This document shows positions 7,412 through 15,932 of a stretch of DNA of 60,396 bases, piece after piece. Made by a program: the position numbers and the translations under genes. The notes beneath the pieces were generated by a model. The model worked only from the letters and a program-made list of their open reading frames with translations. It was not told the DNA's origin and did no database searches. Source of the DNA: JAFGGG01 sp964638895 (GTDB lineage: Bacteria > Spirochaetota > Spirochaetia > SZUA-6 > RPPD01); assembly GCA_964638895.1 (NCBI GenBank), contig CAZWYY010000015.1, positions 1 through 60,396 of the forward strand, read 5' to 3'. Each line of letters begins with the position of its first letter. The stretch's first letter is position 1.

Positions 7412-8143
7412 TTATTGAAATAATCTGCCCACTCTTTTTCTTATATATAATGAATTGATAAAAAAAATAAAAAAACAACATACACATATACTTAAGGGTA
7501 AACCTACTTTATAGAAAATGCTAAAAAGCGAATTCATTTTTAAGCAAAATGCTACACCTATACTAAAAAATGTTCGATTCATATAAGGTACTACTTGAAA
7601 AGACAGTTCAAGGAATACTGAGAGAATAATTATGGTACAGCATGCAATAAAAGACCATTTACTACTTAAACAATATTTTCTGCTGAATACACAACAAAGT
7701 AAAATGATGGAAATATTCAGCAGAATTGGCAGAAAAAATAATACATGATTGCTTAGTTTTAAAAAATCACAATAAAAACTATGTATATTCAAATATATAC
7801 CTATCCTTCCCACAAATAATACCATAAACCATACAATCACTATTTTTATGAAATAAAGTATAATGCCTAAAAGTAAAAAGGAAATTATGGGGTGCCTGCC
7901 AAAAATTGTTTGCTTAAGTTTATTCTGATGCATTTGTTCGGCAAGAAAATAGGCACTCCCCAATCTTTGCTCAATAATTCTTGTTTGATCTAATTGTTTA
8001 TCACTATCACATTGCGATAATTCCCTTTTAATACCCCGAGTATGATCATATAACTCACAACACGTTCTCCGAATATATTTTATCGAGAAACCTTTTACCG
8101 AAAGATAATAAGCTATATCCCTAAAATAGTTATCTTTATACAT
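7412..8143 (-). CDS. HAAS-domain membrane protein paired with PadR regulator
   Basis: 243-residue membrane protein. The N-terminal 75 residues match the HAAS/DUF1700-like signalling domain that typically accompanies PadR regulators: a helical region, then ...IEQRLGSAYFLAEQM, the equivalent of the usual LGSPEELA motif. The rest has four to five hydrophobic helices with short loops and ends in a basic tail. It overlaps the padR reading frame by 8 bp, so the two form a coupled operon. PadR/HAAS pairs are thought to sense membrane or envelope conditions. The regulated target is likely to be close by, perhaps the exported protein at 6041. Confidence 0.75.
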   Translation of the reverse strand: MYKDNYFRDIAYYLSVKGFSIKYIRRTCCELYDHTRGIKRELSQCDSDKQLDQTRIIEQRLGSAYFLAEQMHQNKLKQTIFGRHPIISFLLLGIILYFIKIVIVWFMVLFVGRIGIYLNIHSFYCDFLKLSNHVLFFLPILLNISIILLCCVFSRKYCLSSKWSFIACCTIIILSVFLELSFQVVPYMNRTFFSIGVAFCLKMNSLFSIFYKVGLPLSICVCCFFIFFINSLYIRKRVGRLFQ

Positions 8144-8477
8144 AATCTATATCTATAATCTTGGAAACACCCTGGATAATCCTTATCCATTCCTGTTTTA
8201 ATTCACCCAACTGTTTAAGACCCGCCGTTGTTATACTATAGTAATACCTGGTTCTTCCCTTTACTTCCTGAGACCTACTCTTAAGTAATTTTTTCTTTTC
8301 GAGTGTATGCAAAATCGGATAAATACATCCCTCACCAAAAGAAAAATCATTTTGTGTCCGTTGTTTTATTTGTTTTACTATTTCATATCCGTACATTTCT
8401 TTACGGCTGATCAGTTTCAAAATCAAGAGTTCCGGTATACCATTAATAAAATTCGGATTAGTCCTTTTAGAATTCAT
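8136..8477 (-). CDS. PadR-family transcriptional regulator
   Basis: 113-residue winged-helix regulator. Family motifs visible: IPELLILKLISRKEMYGYEIVKQI, then GCIYPILHTLEKKKLL and the wing GRTRYYYSITTAGLKQL. It starts at the ATG at 8477. A GGGGATT sequence lies 11 bases upstream and may serve as ribosome binding site. A promoter, TTGAAA-N17-TATATT with extended TGG, lies just upstream on the same strand, so the mRNA leader is only about 10 nt. First gene of the padR-HAAS operon in the AT-rich block. Confidence 0.9.
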   Translation of the reverse strand: MNSKRTNPNFINGIPELLILKLISRKEMYGYEIVKQIKQRTQNDFSFGEGCIYPILHTLEKKKLLKSRSQEVKGRTRYYYSITTAGLKQLGELKQEWIRIIQGVSKIIDIDYV

Positions 8478-8492
8478 ATTTTATTAATCCCC

Positions 8493-8521
8493 AATATACC
8501 ACAAAGTTTGATGTATTTCAA
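8493..8521 (-). promoter_or_regulatory. Probable padR promoter
   Basis: Read on the minus strand: TTGAAA (8521-8516), 17 bp, TATATT (8498-8493), with an extended -10 TG. Expected start is near 8486. Weakness: AT-rich DNA gives such matches by chance. Confidence 0.55.
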
Positions 8522-8558
8522 CATTTCTCACCATTTTTCTTCGTTTTTGTTCATAAAA

Positions 8559-8588
8559 TTCCCAATCATACTAAAGTATGATTGGGAA
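8559..8588. promoter_or_regulatory. Perfect 13-bp inverted repeat upstream of padR
   Basis: Arms TTCCCAATCATAC and GTATGATTGGGAA around a TAAA spacer. It lies between divergent genes, with no coding end on either side that needs a terminator, so an operator is the likelier reading. A PadR dimer or another regulator could bind it. Confidence 0.6.
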
Positions 8589-8675
8589 AAGAGGTAACAG
8601 GGTCTATTGTTTACGGTGTTCTAATATGAAGAACAGGAAATAAAACATCAGCAATTTTATTGCGAGGAGCAGCGT

Positions 8676-9125
8676 ATGCAAATAAAAGAAACATTGGATG
8701 AAAAGGTCCTGCTTGACACCGCGCAGTGGGGGCAAAAACAGGTTATTCAACTGCTTATTATGAGAGGGGTAAATGTCAACGCGCGCGGCAATTTCGGCGA
8801 AACCGCCCTGATGATGGCTTCCTACTGGGGGCACAAGGACATCGTGGAACTGCTTTTAAGAGAAAACGCCGATGTGAATCTGCAGGATAACGGCGGCGCC
8901 ACGGCGCTGATGATGGCAGTGGTTGAAAAGGAATATCTGTATTCCATTGCCGGGGGCGGAAACCGCCTGCAAACGGTCGGCATGCTCCTGGCCGCCGGCG
9001 CCCTGTGCAATATCAGGGACAATGAAAACAAAACCGCGCTGGACTACGCAAAGCAAACCGGTAATAAAAATATTATTTCACTTCTGGAACGTGTGGAAGC
9101 CAAGGCCGGCGGCCGCTTGCAATAA
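8676..9125 (+). CDS. Ankyrin-repeat protein
   Basis: 149-residue protein of about three to four ankyrin repeats. The pattern is LLIMRGVNVNARGNFGETALMMASYWGHKDIVELLL, repeated as RENADVNLQDNGGATALMMAV and LAAGALCNIRDNENKTALDYAKQTGN. No signal peptide and no membrane segment, so it is probably a cytoplasmic protein-binding scaffold. A strong Shine-Dalgarno (GAGGAG) lies 9 bases before the ATG. Base composition returns to the higher GC of the bulk sequence here, which marks the right edge of the AT-rich block. Partner unknown. Confidence 0.85.
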   Translation: MQIKETLDEKVLLDTAQWGQKQVIQLLIMRGVNVNARGNFGETALMMASYWGHKDIVELLLRENADVNLQDNGGATALMMAVVEKEYLYSIAGGGNRLQTVGMLLAAGALCNIRDNENKTALDYAKQTGNKNIISLLERVEAKAGGRLQ

Positions 9126-9147
9126 ATCCGCGGTTCCCTGTATGCTC

Positions 9148-9174
9148 TTGTTCGTTTGTATGCTACAGTATAAT
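9148..9174 (+). promoter_or_regulatory. Promoter candidate directly before the TPR gene
   Basis: TATAAT at 9169-9174 lies 4 bases before the ATG at 9179. A TTGTTC box at 9148-9153 is 15 bp upstream of it, a short spacer. There is no Shine-Dalgarno between them, so a leaderless mRNA is expected if this promoter is used. Confidence 0.5.
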
Positions 9175-9178
9175 TGGA

Positions 9179-11074
9179 ATGGGAACTAAAACAATTGATT
9201 ACCGGGAGCTTCTGCTTCAAGCCAAACAGGCGGGCGCAAATAGGAATTACCAGGCGGCGGTGGCACTACTTACCGAGCTCATTTCCAAAACCGACGAGTA
9301 CCCCGAGGCCCTGCTTTACCTGGGCAGAAGCTACCATGCCCTGGGGCAGTTCCATAAGGCCGTAAACAGCATCAAATTTTTTCTCATGGTAAAACCAGAC
9401 TCGGCGCAGGGCCGGTTTTTTCTGGGCAGATCATACCTGGCCCTGGGGTTCTATAAGAAGGCCATCGTACACCTGCAAAAGGCCCTGCATGATAATGAAA
9501 CCTTTTCACCGGCCTTGAGTTTTATAGGCCTTTGTTATCTTAAAATCAGGCGGCCGGAGACCGCCCTGCAGTATTTTGAAAAGGCCCTGACGGTTGATCC
9601 GCGGAACGCCCGGATATACACCGGATACCTCAACGCGCTTCTGGTGCTGGCCATCAAATACTTCTACCGCGGCCGGCTGGCCGAGGCGGCGGAGCGCTTT
9701 GAATTCCTGATCAAGGAGAAAAAAGACAGTATCGTCCCCTATCTGTACCTGGCCTCAATATACCGGGAGGCGGGCCAGTTTAAACTCGCTTTGATCTCTT
9801 ATGAGGAGGCCATAAAGCTTTCACCGCGGGACCCGGTGCTGTATCTGCAAAAGGCGTACGTGCTGCTCAACCTTTCGCAGGCCCCGCAGGCCCTGAATGA
9901 AATAAAGAAGGCCCAGGAACTATTACAGGATAACCTGGGCGCCATTACCGATCCCCTGAAACTGACGAAACTGATCTCGCTGACCTATTACCGCAACAGG
10001 CATTTCGGAAAGGCCGTATATTTCGGGAAAAAGGTCCTGAAACACGACTACCATGATCCGGACATGCATATGTTAATCGCCGAGTCTTACCGCAACCTGG
10101 GTGAGCTGGAAAAGGCCGCGAACCATTACCTGCGGGCCATCGAGGCGGCCCCGGATCGTATGCAGCTGCATTACGGACTGGCGGTGGTGCTCTGGGAACA
10201 AAAAGCCTACAAAACCCTTTCCGAACACACGGCCCGGATTTTGCGGCGAAATCCGGATGACCCAACCGCCAGCTATTTTCAGGCATTAAGCCTGGCGCTG
10301 CTTAACAGTGACGCTCAAACTATAATCCCCCTTTTACAGCAGCAGATTCGGGTGCACGGACCCGATCCAAATTTGATGTTCTGCCTGGGCAAGTCATACC
10401 TGGATATCGACCTCCCGGACCTGGCCGAGAACTGGCTTAAACGTACCCTAGGCTTGGTAAAAAATCACAGGAGCGCCATGCTTCTGCTGGAAAGCGTGTA
10501 CCAAAAACTGAACCAACCGGGGAAGGGCATCGGCATATTAAAAACCTATGTTTCCCAGTTTCCGGATGACATCCCAACCAGAAAACGCTATGTGCGCCTG
10601 CTGCTTACCCAGGACAGCTATGATGCCGCGTCCCAGGAGATCATCAAACTTATTACGCGTGAGGCTGGCAACCTGAAACTCAAGCGCGCGCTGGCGTACT
10701 GCTATCAAAAAACCGAAAAGTACGGCGAGGCCATTCTCATTTTAAAGGAGCTTTTAAAGCAGGAACCGGAGTCCGTTGATGATCTGCGGGCACTGCTGTC
10801 CTGTCTAGACAAGGTCGGAAACAGGCGTTCGGCGGTTCTCCTCCTGGAAAGCGCACTCAAGTTCTTAAAACACACACCGGATCTCCTGTTAACCCTGGGG
10901 TCGCTCTATGCCAAACAGAAAGAATACGAAAAAGCCGCCGATGTTTTTCGCAGTGTTATAGACATGGATCCCCGTAATTGGAAGGGGTACTACAACCTGG
11001 GGATGGTGTATAAAAAAACGGGGAATACGGTCTTTGCAGAAAAATTCTTAAACAGGGCCAGACAATTCCAATAG
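9179..11074 (+). CDS. TPR-repeat protein
   Basis: 631-residue protein built almost entirely of tetratricopeptide repeats. At least 12 units show the W/LG-Y-A-F-A-P pattern, for example ALLYLGRSYHALGQFHKAV, FLGRSYLALGFYKKAI and YYNLGMVYKKTGNTVFAEK. No signal peptide or membrane helix is evident, so it is probably cytoplasmic. The repeats imply a protein-protein scaffold, and no enzymatic domain is visible. The ATG at 9179 is the first in frame and lies only 4 bases after a TATAAT box. It is preceded by the ankyrin gene at 54 bp distance. Two adjacent repeat scaffolds may act together, which is an inference. Confidence 0.88.
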   Translation: MGTKTIDYRELLLQAKQAGANRNYQAAVALLTELISKTDEYPEALLYLGRSYHALGQFHKAVNSIKFFLMVKPDSAQGRFFLGRSYLALGFYKKAIVHLQKALHDNETFSPALSFIGLCYLKIRRPETALQYFEKALTVDPRNARIYTGYLNALLVLAIKYFYRGRLAEAAERFEFLIKEKKDSIVPYLYLASIYREAGQFKLALISYEEAIKLSPRDPVLYLQKAYVLLNLSQAPQALNEIKKAQELLQDNLGAITDPLKLTKLISLTYYRNRHFGKAVYFGKKVLKHDYHDPDMHMLIAESYRNLGELEKAANHYLRAIEAAPDRMQLHYGLAVVLWEQKAYKTLSEHTARILRRNPDDPTASYFQALSLALLNSDAQTIIPLLQQQIRVHGPDPNLMFCLGKSYLDIDLPDLAENWLKRTLGLVKNHRSAMLLLESVYQKLNQPGKGIGILKTYVSQFPDDIPTRKRYVRLLLTQDSYDAASQEIIKLITREAGNLKLKRALAYCYQKTEKYGEAILILKELLKQEPESVDDLRALLSCLDKVGNRRSAVLLLESALKFLKHTPDLLLTLGSLYAKQKEYEKAADVFRSVIDMDPRNWKGYYNLGMVYKKTGNTVFAEKFLNRARQFQ

Positions 11075-11097
11075 ATCCTAAAGCACGGTTTTTCCCC

Positions 11098-11127
11098 TTG
11101 ATTTTTTACGGGATACTCCTGTATACT
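11098..11127 (+). promoter_or_regulatory. Promoter upstream of the 11152 gene
   Basis: TTGATT (11098-11103), 18 bp, TATACT (11122-11127). A short leader with AGAGGAGG (11136-11143) then leads to the GTG start at 11152. Confidence 0.65.
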
Positions 11128-11151
11128 TTTTGCATAGAGGAGGGTTCGTCC

Positions 11152-11703
11152 GTGCGTCATAAAGCCATAGACCTGTTTCACGCGTACACGGGGAACAGTA
11201 TTTCCCGCGAAGGCGCCTGTATTGTTTCCGCGCTCTTTGATCCCGATTCAGAGTATGCCAAATATGAAATGGTGGCTTATAAAAAACTGCAGGCTGTGTA
11301 CCTCTCCGCCGCAGGGCTTACCTTTCAAACCGACGCCAACAAATTATATGTTCTGGTGGAACCCGCTTCCTATGCACAAAAAGATAAGGAGCCGTTTCAA
11401 CGCACAAAGGACAAACAGATCCCTCATCGGTTTTCGGAACTGGAAATATTTACCACACGCAAGCAAAGCCGGATTATGGTAAGTAAAAAACCGGTTATGG
11501 TCTACTCCTCTTTTACTATTCCCAAACCCTTAAATGATGGCTTTGCCTTTTTGTTTTATAATCAGCCCGATGTAACCGAATCCATTGCGTCCTTTTTGGA
11601 AACAACCCTGATCAAGGAAAACAAACTAAACAAGGAAGAGGCGGGGAAGGCGGTGGGCCTGATTTCAAAATCATTGTGTAAGTTTACCGTGTGGGACGCA
11701 TGA
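11152..11703 (+). CDS. Conserved-looking protein of unknown function
   Basis: 183-residue soluble protein that I do not recognise. I choose the GTG at 11152 because AGAGGAGG sits 8 bases upstream. The frame stays open back to a TTG at 11098, but that TTG is part of the promoter. No signal peptide, membrane helix or known motif is visible. The C-terminal third is helical (ESIASFLETTLIKENKLNKEEAGKA). The last codons overlap the start of the FGGY kinase gene (ATGA), so the two are co-translated and may share a pathway. Confidence 0.7.
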   Translation: MRHKAIDLFHAYTGNSISREGACIVSALFDPDSEYAKYEMVAYKKLQAVYLSAAGLTFQTDANKLYVLVEPASYAQKDKEPFQRTKDKQIPHRFSELEIFTTRKQSRIMVSKKPVMVYSSFTIPKPLNDGFAFLFYNQPDVTESIASFLETTLIKENKLNKEEAGKAVGLISKSLCKFTVWDA

Positions 11704-13253
11704 GCGATCTTATTCTGGCGCTTGACGCCGGTACCCAAAGCATTAAGGCCATTCTTTTCAATTTAAGGGGCGGCGCGGTTAAAACCAAAAAACATGACAT
11801 AGAACCGTACCGGAGTCCCAAGCCAGGTTGGGCCGAGCACGATGCTGCGTATTTCTGGCAGAACCTCTGCGCGGCGTGCAAGGCACTGGTCGGATCCGCC
11901 TCCGAACTCGTGCCCAGGATAAAGGCTGTTACCCTGACAACCCAACGCTGTACTCTTATAAATGTAGATAAAAAGGGGGTCCCTTTGCGCCCGGCCATAG
12001 TCTGGCCCGACCAGCGAAGAATAAAAAATTTCAAACCCGTGAAAGGCATTATGAGCCTGGCGTTCAAGCTTATCGGTATGCAGGAGACGGTGCGCTTTGC
12101 ACAGGGAGAATCCGAGATTAATTGGCTTAATGCCTACCAGCCCGATATAATGGAAAAAACCCATAAATTTCTTTTTCTGTCCGGATTTCTTATCTTCAAG
12201 CTGACCGGAGACTTTGTGGATTCCTATGCGTCGCAGGTAGGGTATGTCCCGTTCGATTACAAGAACTTTACGTGGTGCAAACCGGGAGACTGGAAGTGGC
12301 AGGCTTTTCCCATAGACAGGTCCAAACTGCCTGACCTGGCCCCCCCCGCAACGGAGCTTGGGCGAATATCCAAAATAGCGTCGCGCGCCACCGGCCTGCC
12401 GCAGGGCCTGCCGGTACTGGCCGCGGGCTCGGATAAAACCTGCGAGTTTCTCGGCGCCGGTTGTCTTGATCCCGCCAGCGGCGGCATCTCCTTCGGGACC
12501 ACGGCCACCGTGGGTACGTGTACAAAAAAATATGTTGAGGTAATCCCCTTTATTCCGCCCTATCCTTCGGCCATTCCCGGCGTATATAACACCGAGTTCC
12601 AGATCTACAGGGGGTTCTGGCTGGTTTCCTGGTTTAAAAAGGAGTTCGCGCTTCCGGAGGTAACCCTTGCCCGCAGCAGGGGCGTGGTACCGGAAAGCCT
12701 TTTTGATCAGCTTCTGGAAGACGCGCCCCCCGGCTCCCTGGGCTTGATTCTGCAGCCCACGTGGTCTCCCGGGGTCAAGATTCCCGGCCCGGAGGCCAAG
12801 GGCGCCATCATCGGTTTCGGCGATGCCCATACCCGCTCTCATCTATACAGGGCGATAATAGAGGGCCTCTGTTACGGTTTGAAGGACGGCGCCCTGAGGA
12901 TAGAAAAGCGAAGTAAGATCAAATTAAAGGAAATCAGGGTATCGGGCGGTGGCGCGCAAAGCTCCCCTACCCTGCAGATAACCGCGGATATCTTCAACCT
13001 GCCCGTATTGAAACCGCACACCCATGAAACATCGGCACTTGGCGCCGCCATCGACGCGGCCGTGGGCCTTGATTATTTTCCCTCTTTCAAACAGGCGCTT
13101 ACTGAAATGACCTCGGTGGAAAAAATGTTTGAACCGCAGCCGCGGCGCGTGGAGATATACCACGAACTCTTTCATAGAGTGTATAAACATATCTATGCGC
13201 GATTGAAGCCGTATTACCAGAGAATCAGGGAAATAACGGGGTACCCGGACTAA
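11700..13253 (+). CDS. FGGY-family carbohydrate kinase (xylulokinase/glycerol kinase-like)
   Basis: 517-residue sugar kinase of the FGGY family. ATP-binding and substrate motifs: the N-terminal LILALDAGTQSIKAILF (phosphate-1 loop), WAEHDAAYFW, TTQRCTLINVDKKG and IVWPDQR. The C-terminal ATPase fold has LAAGSDKTCEFLGAG, GISFGTTATV and the late RVSGGGAQS equivalent (EIRVSGGGAQSSPTLQI). The substrate cannot be read from the sequence. The ATG at 11700 overlaps the preceding stop, and an in-frame GTG at 11691 is less likely. It converges with ppdK 30 bp downstream. Neighbours give no sugar transporter or isomerase to define the pathway. Confidence 0.88.
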   Translation: MSDLILALDAGTQSIKAILFNLRGGAVKTKKHDIEPYRSPKPGWAEHDAAYFWQNLCAACKALVGSASELVPRIKAVTLTTQRCTLINVDKKGVPLRPAIVWPDQRRIKNFKPVKGIMSLAFKLIGMQETVRFAQGESEINWLNAYQPDIMEKTHKFLFLSGFLIFKLTGDFVDSYASQVGYVPFDYKNFTWCKPGDWKWQAFPIDRSKLPDLAPPATELGRISKIASRATGLPQGLPVLAAGSDKTCEFLGAGCLDPASGGISFGTTATVGTCTKKYVEVIPFIPPYPSAIPGVYNTEFQIYRGFWLVSWFKKEFALPEVTLARSRGVVPESLFDQLLEDAPPGSLGLILQPTWSPGVKIPGPEAKGAIIGFGDAHTRSHLYRAIIEGLCYGLKDGALRIEKRSKIKLKEIRVSGGGAQSSPTLQITADIFNLPVLKPHTHETSALGAAIDAAVGLDYFPSFKQALTEMTSVEKMFEPQPRRVEIYHELFHRVYKHIYARLKPYYQRIREITGYPD

Positions 13254-13282
13254 GGATTATAAGCACTTCTCATGCTTCGGTA

Positions 13283-15919
13283 TTATTCCCTCGCTTCCAG
13301 AGTCAGTTGGGCCACGGCCAGTTTGGCGATGGGCACCGAATACGAGGAACAGCTTACATAATTAAGCCCGATATCCATACAGAACTTTATATTTTCCGGG
13401 GCCGCGCCGTGTTCGCCGCACAACCCTTTTTTAAGGCCGGGGCGCGTCGTTGTCCCACGCCTTACCGCCACGGCGATAAGCTCCTTTACCTCCTGCACAA
13501 GAATGCGGAAGGGGTTTCCCTCAAGCAGATCGAACTGGGTATAATCGGGCATAAAGGTATTGAAATCGTCACGGGAAAGTCCCATGGTGGTCTGGGTGAG
13601 GTCATTGGTGCCGAACGAGAAAAACTCGGCGTACTTGGCAATCTCGCCGGCTCCCAGGGCCGCGCCCGGCAGCTCAATCATGGTACCCATCTTGTAAGCA
13701 ACCGGCCTGGCGTTCATCCTGGTTCTGACCTCTTTCTCAACCTCGGCCAGCCCCTTGATCGATTGCCCTTCTATTTTTTTACCATAGATGACCAGCTTAA
13801 GCTCATTCTGATTCATAATCAGGGGGATCATTATTTCCGGGTGTACGTTTATGCCTTCCTTCTGCAGTGTATACACCGCCTCGAAGATGGCGCTCATCTG
13901 CATCTCGTAGATCTCAGGGTAGGAGACGGCTATTCTGCAGCCGCGGTGGCCCAGCATGGGGTTAAACTCTTGTAATGCCTCGCAACGGGCGATGATCTCT
14001 TTGGTGGGCAGCTTCGTTGTTTTGTCCTGGGCGTCCAGGTAATCCAGAAATTTTTTCATCTCATCCGGATTATGAGGCAGGAATTCGTGCAGCGGCGCGT
14101 CCAATAGGCGGATGGTCACGTCAAAACCCTGCATAATCTTGAACAGCTTATAAAAATCAGCTTTCTGCATGGGCTTCAGTTTTTCCAGCGCGGTCATGCG
14201 CTCCTTTTGCGTATCAGCGATGACCATTTCACGGAACACATTGATCCTCTTCTCGTTAAAGAACATATGCTCGGTTCTGCACAAGCCGATACCGCGCGCG
14301 CCGAATGTTCTGGCCAGGGTGGCGTCGCGCGGCGTATCCGCGTTTGCGCGTACATGGAAATCCTTGACGAACCTGTCGACGATATCCAGGAACTCGAGCA
14401 GCCCGGACTCCTTGGGGTCAGGCTCGATAAGCTCGGCCTTTCCCAGGAAAATGGTGGGTTTGCCGTAATACGGCACATTGAGGGTTACATAATCACCTTC
14501 CTTAATGGTAACCGTTCCTATGGTAGCGGCTCCCGAACCGATCCGCATTACTGTGTTCACCAAGGAGACCTTGCCGTACTGGCGCGCCACAACAGACGCA
14601 TGGGCGGAATATCCTCCTTCACAGGATAATACCCCGGTGGCCACTTCTATGGCCTTTACGTCCTCGGCAAAGGTTGCAGGCATACAGAGAATAAAGCGCG
14701 TATCCTCATCGGCTTGCTGCGCTTTTTTGTATGTATCAAGCAGCTTCTCCGTGTTAAAAAATACCCTTCCGATGGCGGCCCCGGGCGCCCCTGCTATTCC
14801 GCCGGCTATCTGTCTCATATTTTTTGTGGAATTAATATCGATTATAGGGTGCAGTATTTCGCTTAACTGCGTGGGTTTTATCTGTTTTATTATATATTCG
14901 GCATCTACCACCTTGCGCCGGTATAGATCCAGCATAATCTGGAGGTCGGCCCTGGTCGACCTGTTCATTACTCCGCGCTGATCTATAAGCCAGAGGCGCT
15001 TTCCCTCTATGGTAAAGCGGATTGATCTGATCTCCTTGAAATGGTCCTCGATGTTAAGCGCGATCTTTTCCAGCTTGGATAGATACGTGGGCTGTATCTG
15101 TTTTATGTCCTTGCCCTCGGCGCCGATCTCATCGAACTTGTTCTGATAGTATTTCCCTTCCAGTTTTTTTTCACCGGTTACGATGTTGCGTGTGAAAAAG
15201 ATCCCGCTGGCCGACTCCTCGCCGTAATTTCCGTAGACCATGGGCTGGATAATCAGGGCCGTATCCTGGTCGTCCATCTCATCCAGGCGCAACATGCGGC
15301 TGATACGCTTGAGTTCGATTTCCAGTTGGGAGTAGGGCTCCCCGAAGAACCCCGACGGTAGAAGCGGCGTGTATTTGGAGATGCTCTGTTTACGCCGGTC
15401 AACGCTGATATCGGCCTTAAGCTCCTCGTCCAAAACGGCAATGGCCGCCTCGATTTTTTTCTTGTCGTCCTCCCTGTTCTCAAGCTCCGCGATCTTGGAT
15501 TCTATTTCAAGACAGCCCTTCATCAAAAACTGCATCTCGTGGTACCCGAAGTTTTCACCCACGTACTTCTTAAACGCATCCACGTTGCCCTCAACCAGGC
15601 CGAAATTGTGCAGGGTCGGATAATTCACGATAACCAGGTTCGGGCTGATGACTATTTTCACCAGCATGGGATCTTCCCTGTCTCCGAATTTCTTTCCCGT
15701 TATTTTTTCCACCCTGGCGATATATTCCTTCAGATATGGTTTTACATCTATTTTTTCCAGGTCGGCCGCCACATCCGAATCAAAAATAAAACCGGGCAGG
15801 ATCGGCAGATCAAGGGCCGCCAGCTCCATGGCCCTCCTTCCCCGGATCCCTATATTATCAAGCACGGCCTGCTTTGAAATATGCTCGTTTGCGCTAAAAA
15901 AATGAATGTTGTTTTTCAT
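13283..15919 (-). CDS. ppdK: Pyruvate, phosphate dikinase (divergent nucleotide domain)
   Basis: 878-residue PPDK homologue, near the usual length. It interconverts pyruvate, ATP and phosphate with PEP, AMP and PPi. The C-terminal PEP/pyruvate barrel is canonical: GLCRTEHMFF, LDAPLHEFLP, MLGHRGCR, GTMIELPGAAL, FFSFGTNDLTQTT and the catalytic cysteine in GLCGEHG (C834). The phosphohistidine domain has GGYSAHASVVAR (H440, with SAH replacing the usual TSH). The N-terminal ATP-grasp part is poor. The GGKGANL loop is replaced by IRGRRAMEL, and the usual DIEFT metal/ATP strand reads SIRFT. The swivel and PEP half reactions therefore look intact, while the ATP half reaction is doubtful or altered. 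A Shine-Dalgarno (TGAGGA) precedes the ATG. The order ppdK - unknown - cfpA matches my recollection of Treponema. Confidence 0.88.
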   Translation of the reverse strand: MKNNIHFFSANEHISKQAVLDNIGIRGRRAMELAALDLPILPGFIFDSDVAADLEKIDVKPYLKEYIARVEKITGKKFGDREDPMLVKIVISPNLVIVNYPTLHNFGLVEGNVDAFKKYVGENFGYHEMQFLMKGCLEIESKIAELENREDDKKKIEAAIAVLDEELKADISVDRRKQSISKYTPLLPSGFFGEPYSQLEIELKRISRMLRLDEMDDQDTALIIQPMVYGNYGEESASGIFFTRNIVTGEKKLEGKYYQNKFDEIGAEGKDIKQIQPTYLSKLEKIALNIEDHFKEIRSIRFTIEGKRLWLIDQRGVMNRSTRADLQIMLDLYRRKVVDAEYIIKQIKPTQLSEILHPIIDINSTKNMRQIAGGIAGAPGAAIGRVFFNTEKLLDTYKKAQQADEDTRFILCMPATFAEDVKAIEVATGVLSCEGGYSAHASVVARQYGKVSLVNTVMRIGSGAATIGTVTIKEGDYVTLNVPYYGKPTIFLGKAELIEPDPKESGLLEFLDIVDRFVKDFHVRANADTPRDATLARTFGARGIGLCRTEHMFFNEKRINVFREMVIADTQKERMTALEKLKPMQKADFYKLFKIMQGFDVTIRLLDAPLHEFLPHNPDEMKKFLDYLDAQDKTTKLPTKEIIARCEALQEFNPMLGHRGCRIAVSYPEIYEMQMSAIFEAVYTLQKEGINVHPEIMIPLIMNQNELKLVIYGKKIEGQSIKGLAEVEKEVRTRMNARPVAYKMGTMIELPGAALGAGEIAKYAEFFSFGTNDLTQTTMGLSRDDFNTFMPDYTQFDLLEGNPFRILVQEVKELIAVAVRRGTTTRPGLKKGLCGEHGAAPENIKFCMDIGLNYVSCSSYSVPIAKLAVAQLTLEARE

Positions 15920-15932
15920 AGATAATCCTCAT

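Noticed and set aside
11763..12842. Long antisense frame (359 residues) opposite the FGGY kinase
   Set aside because: It mirrors a gene with clear family motifs. No ribosome site or motif supports it.
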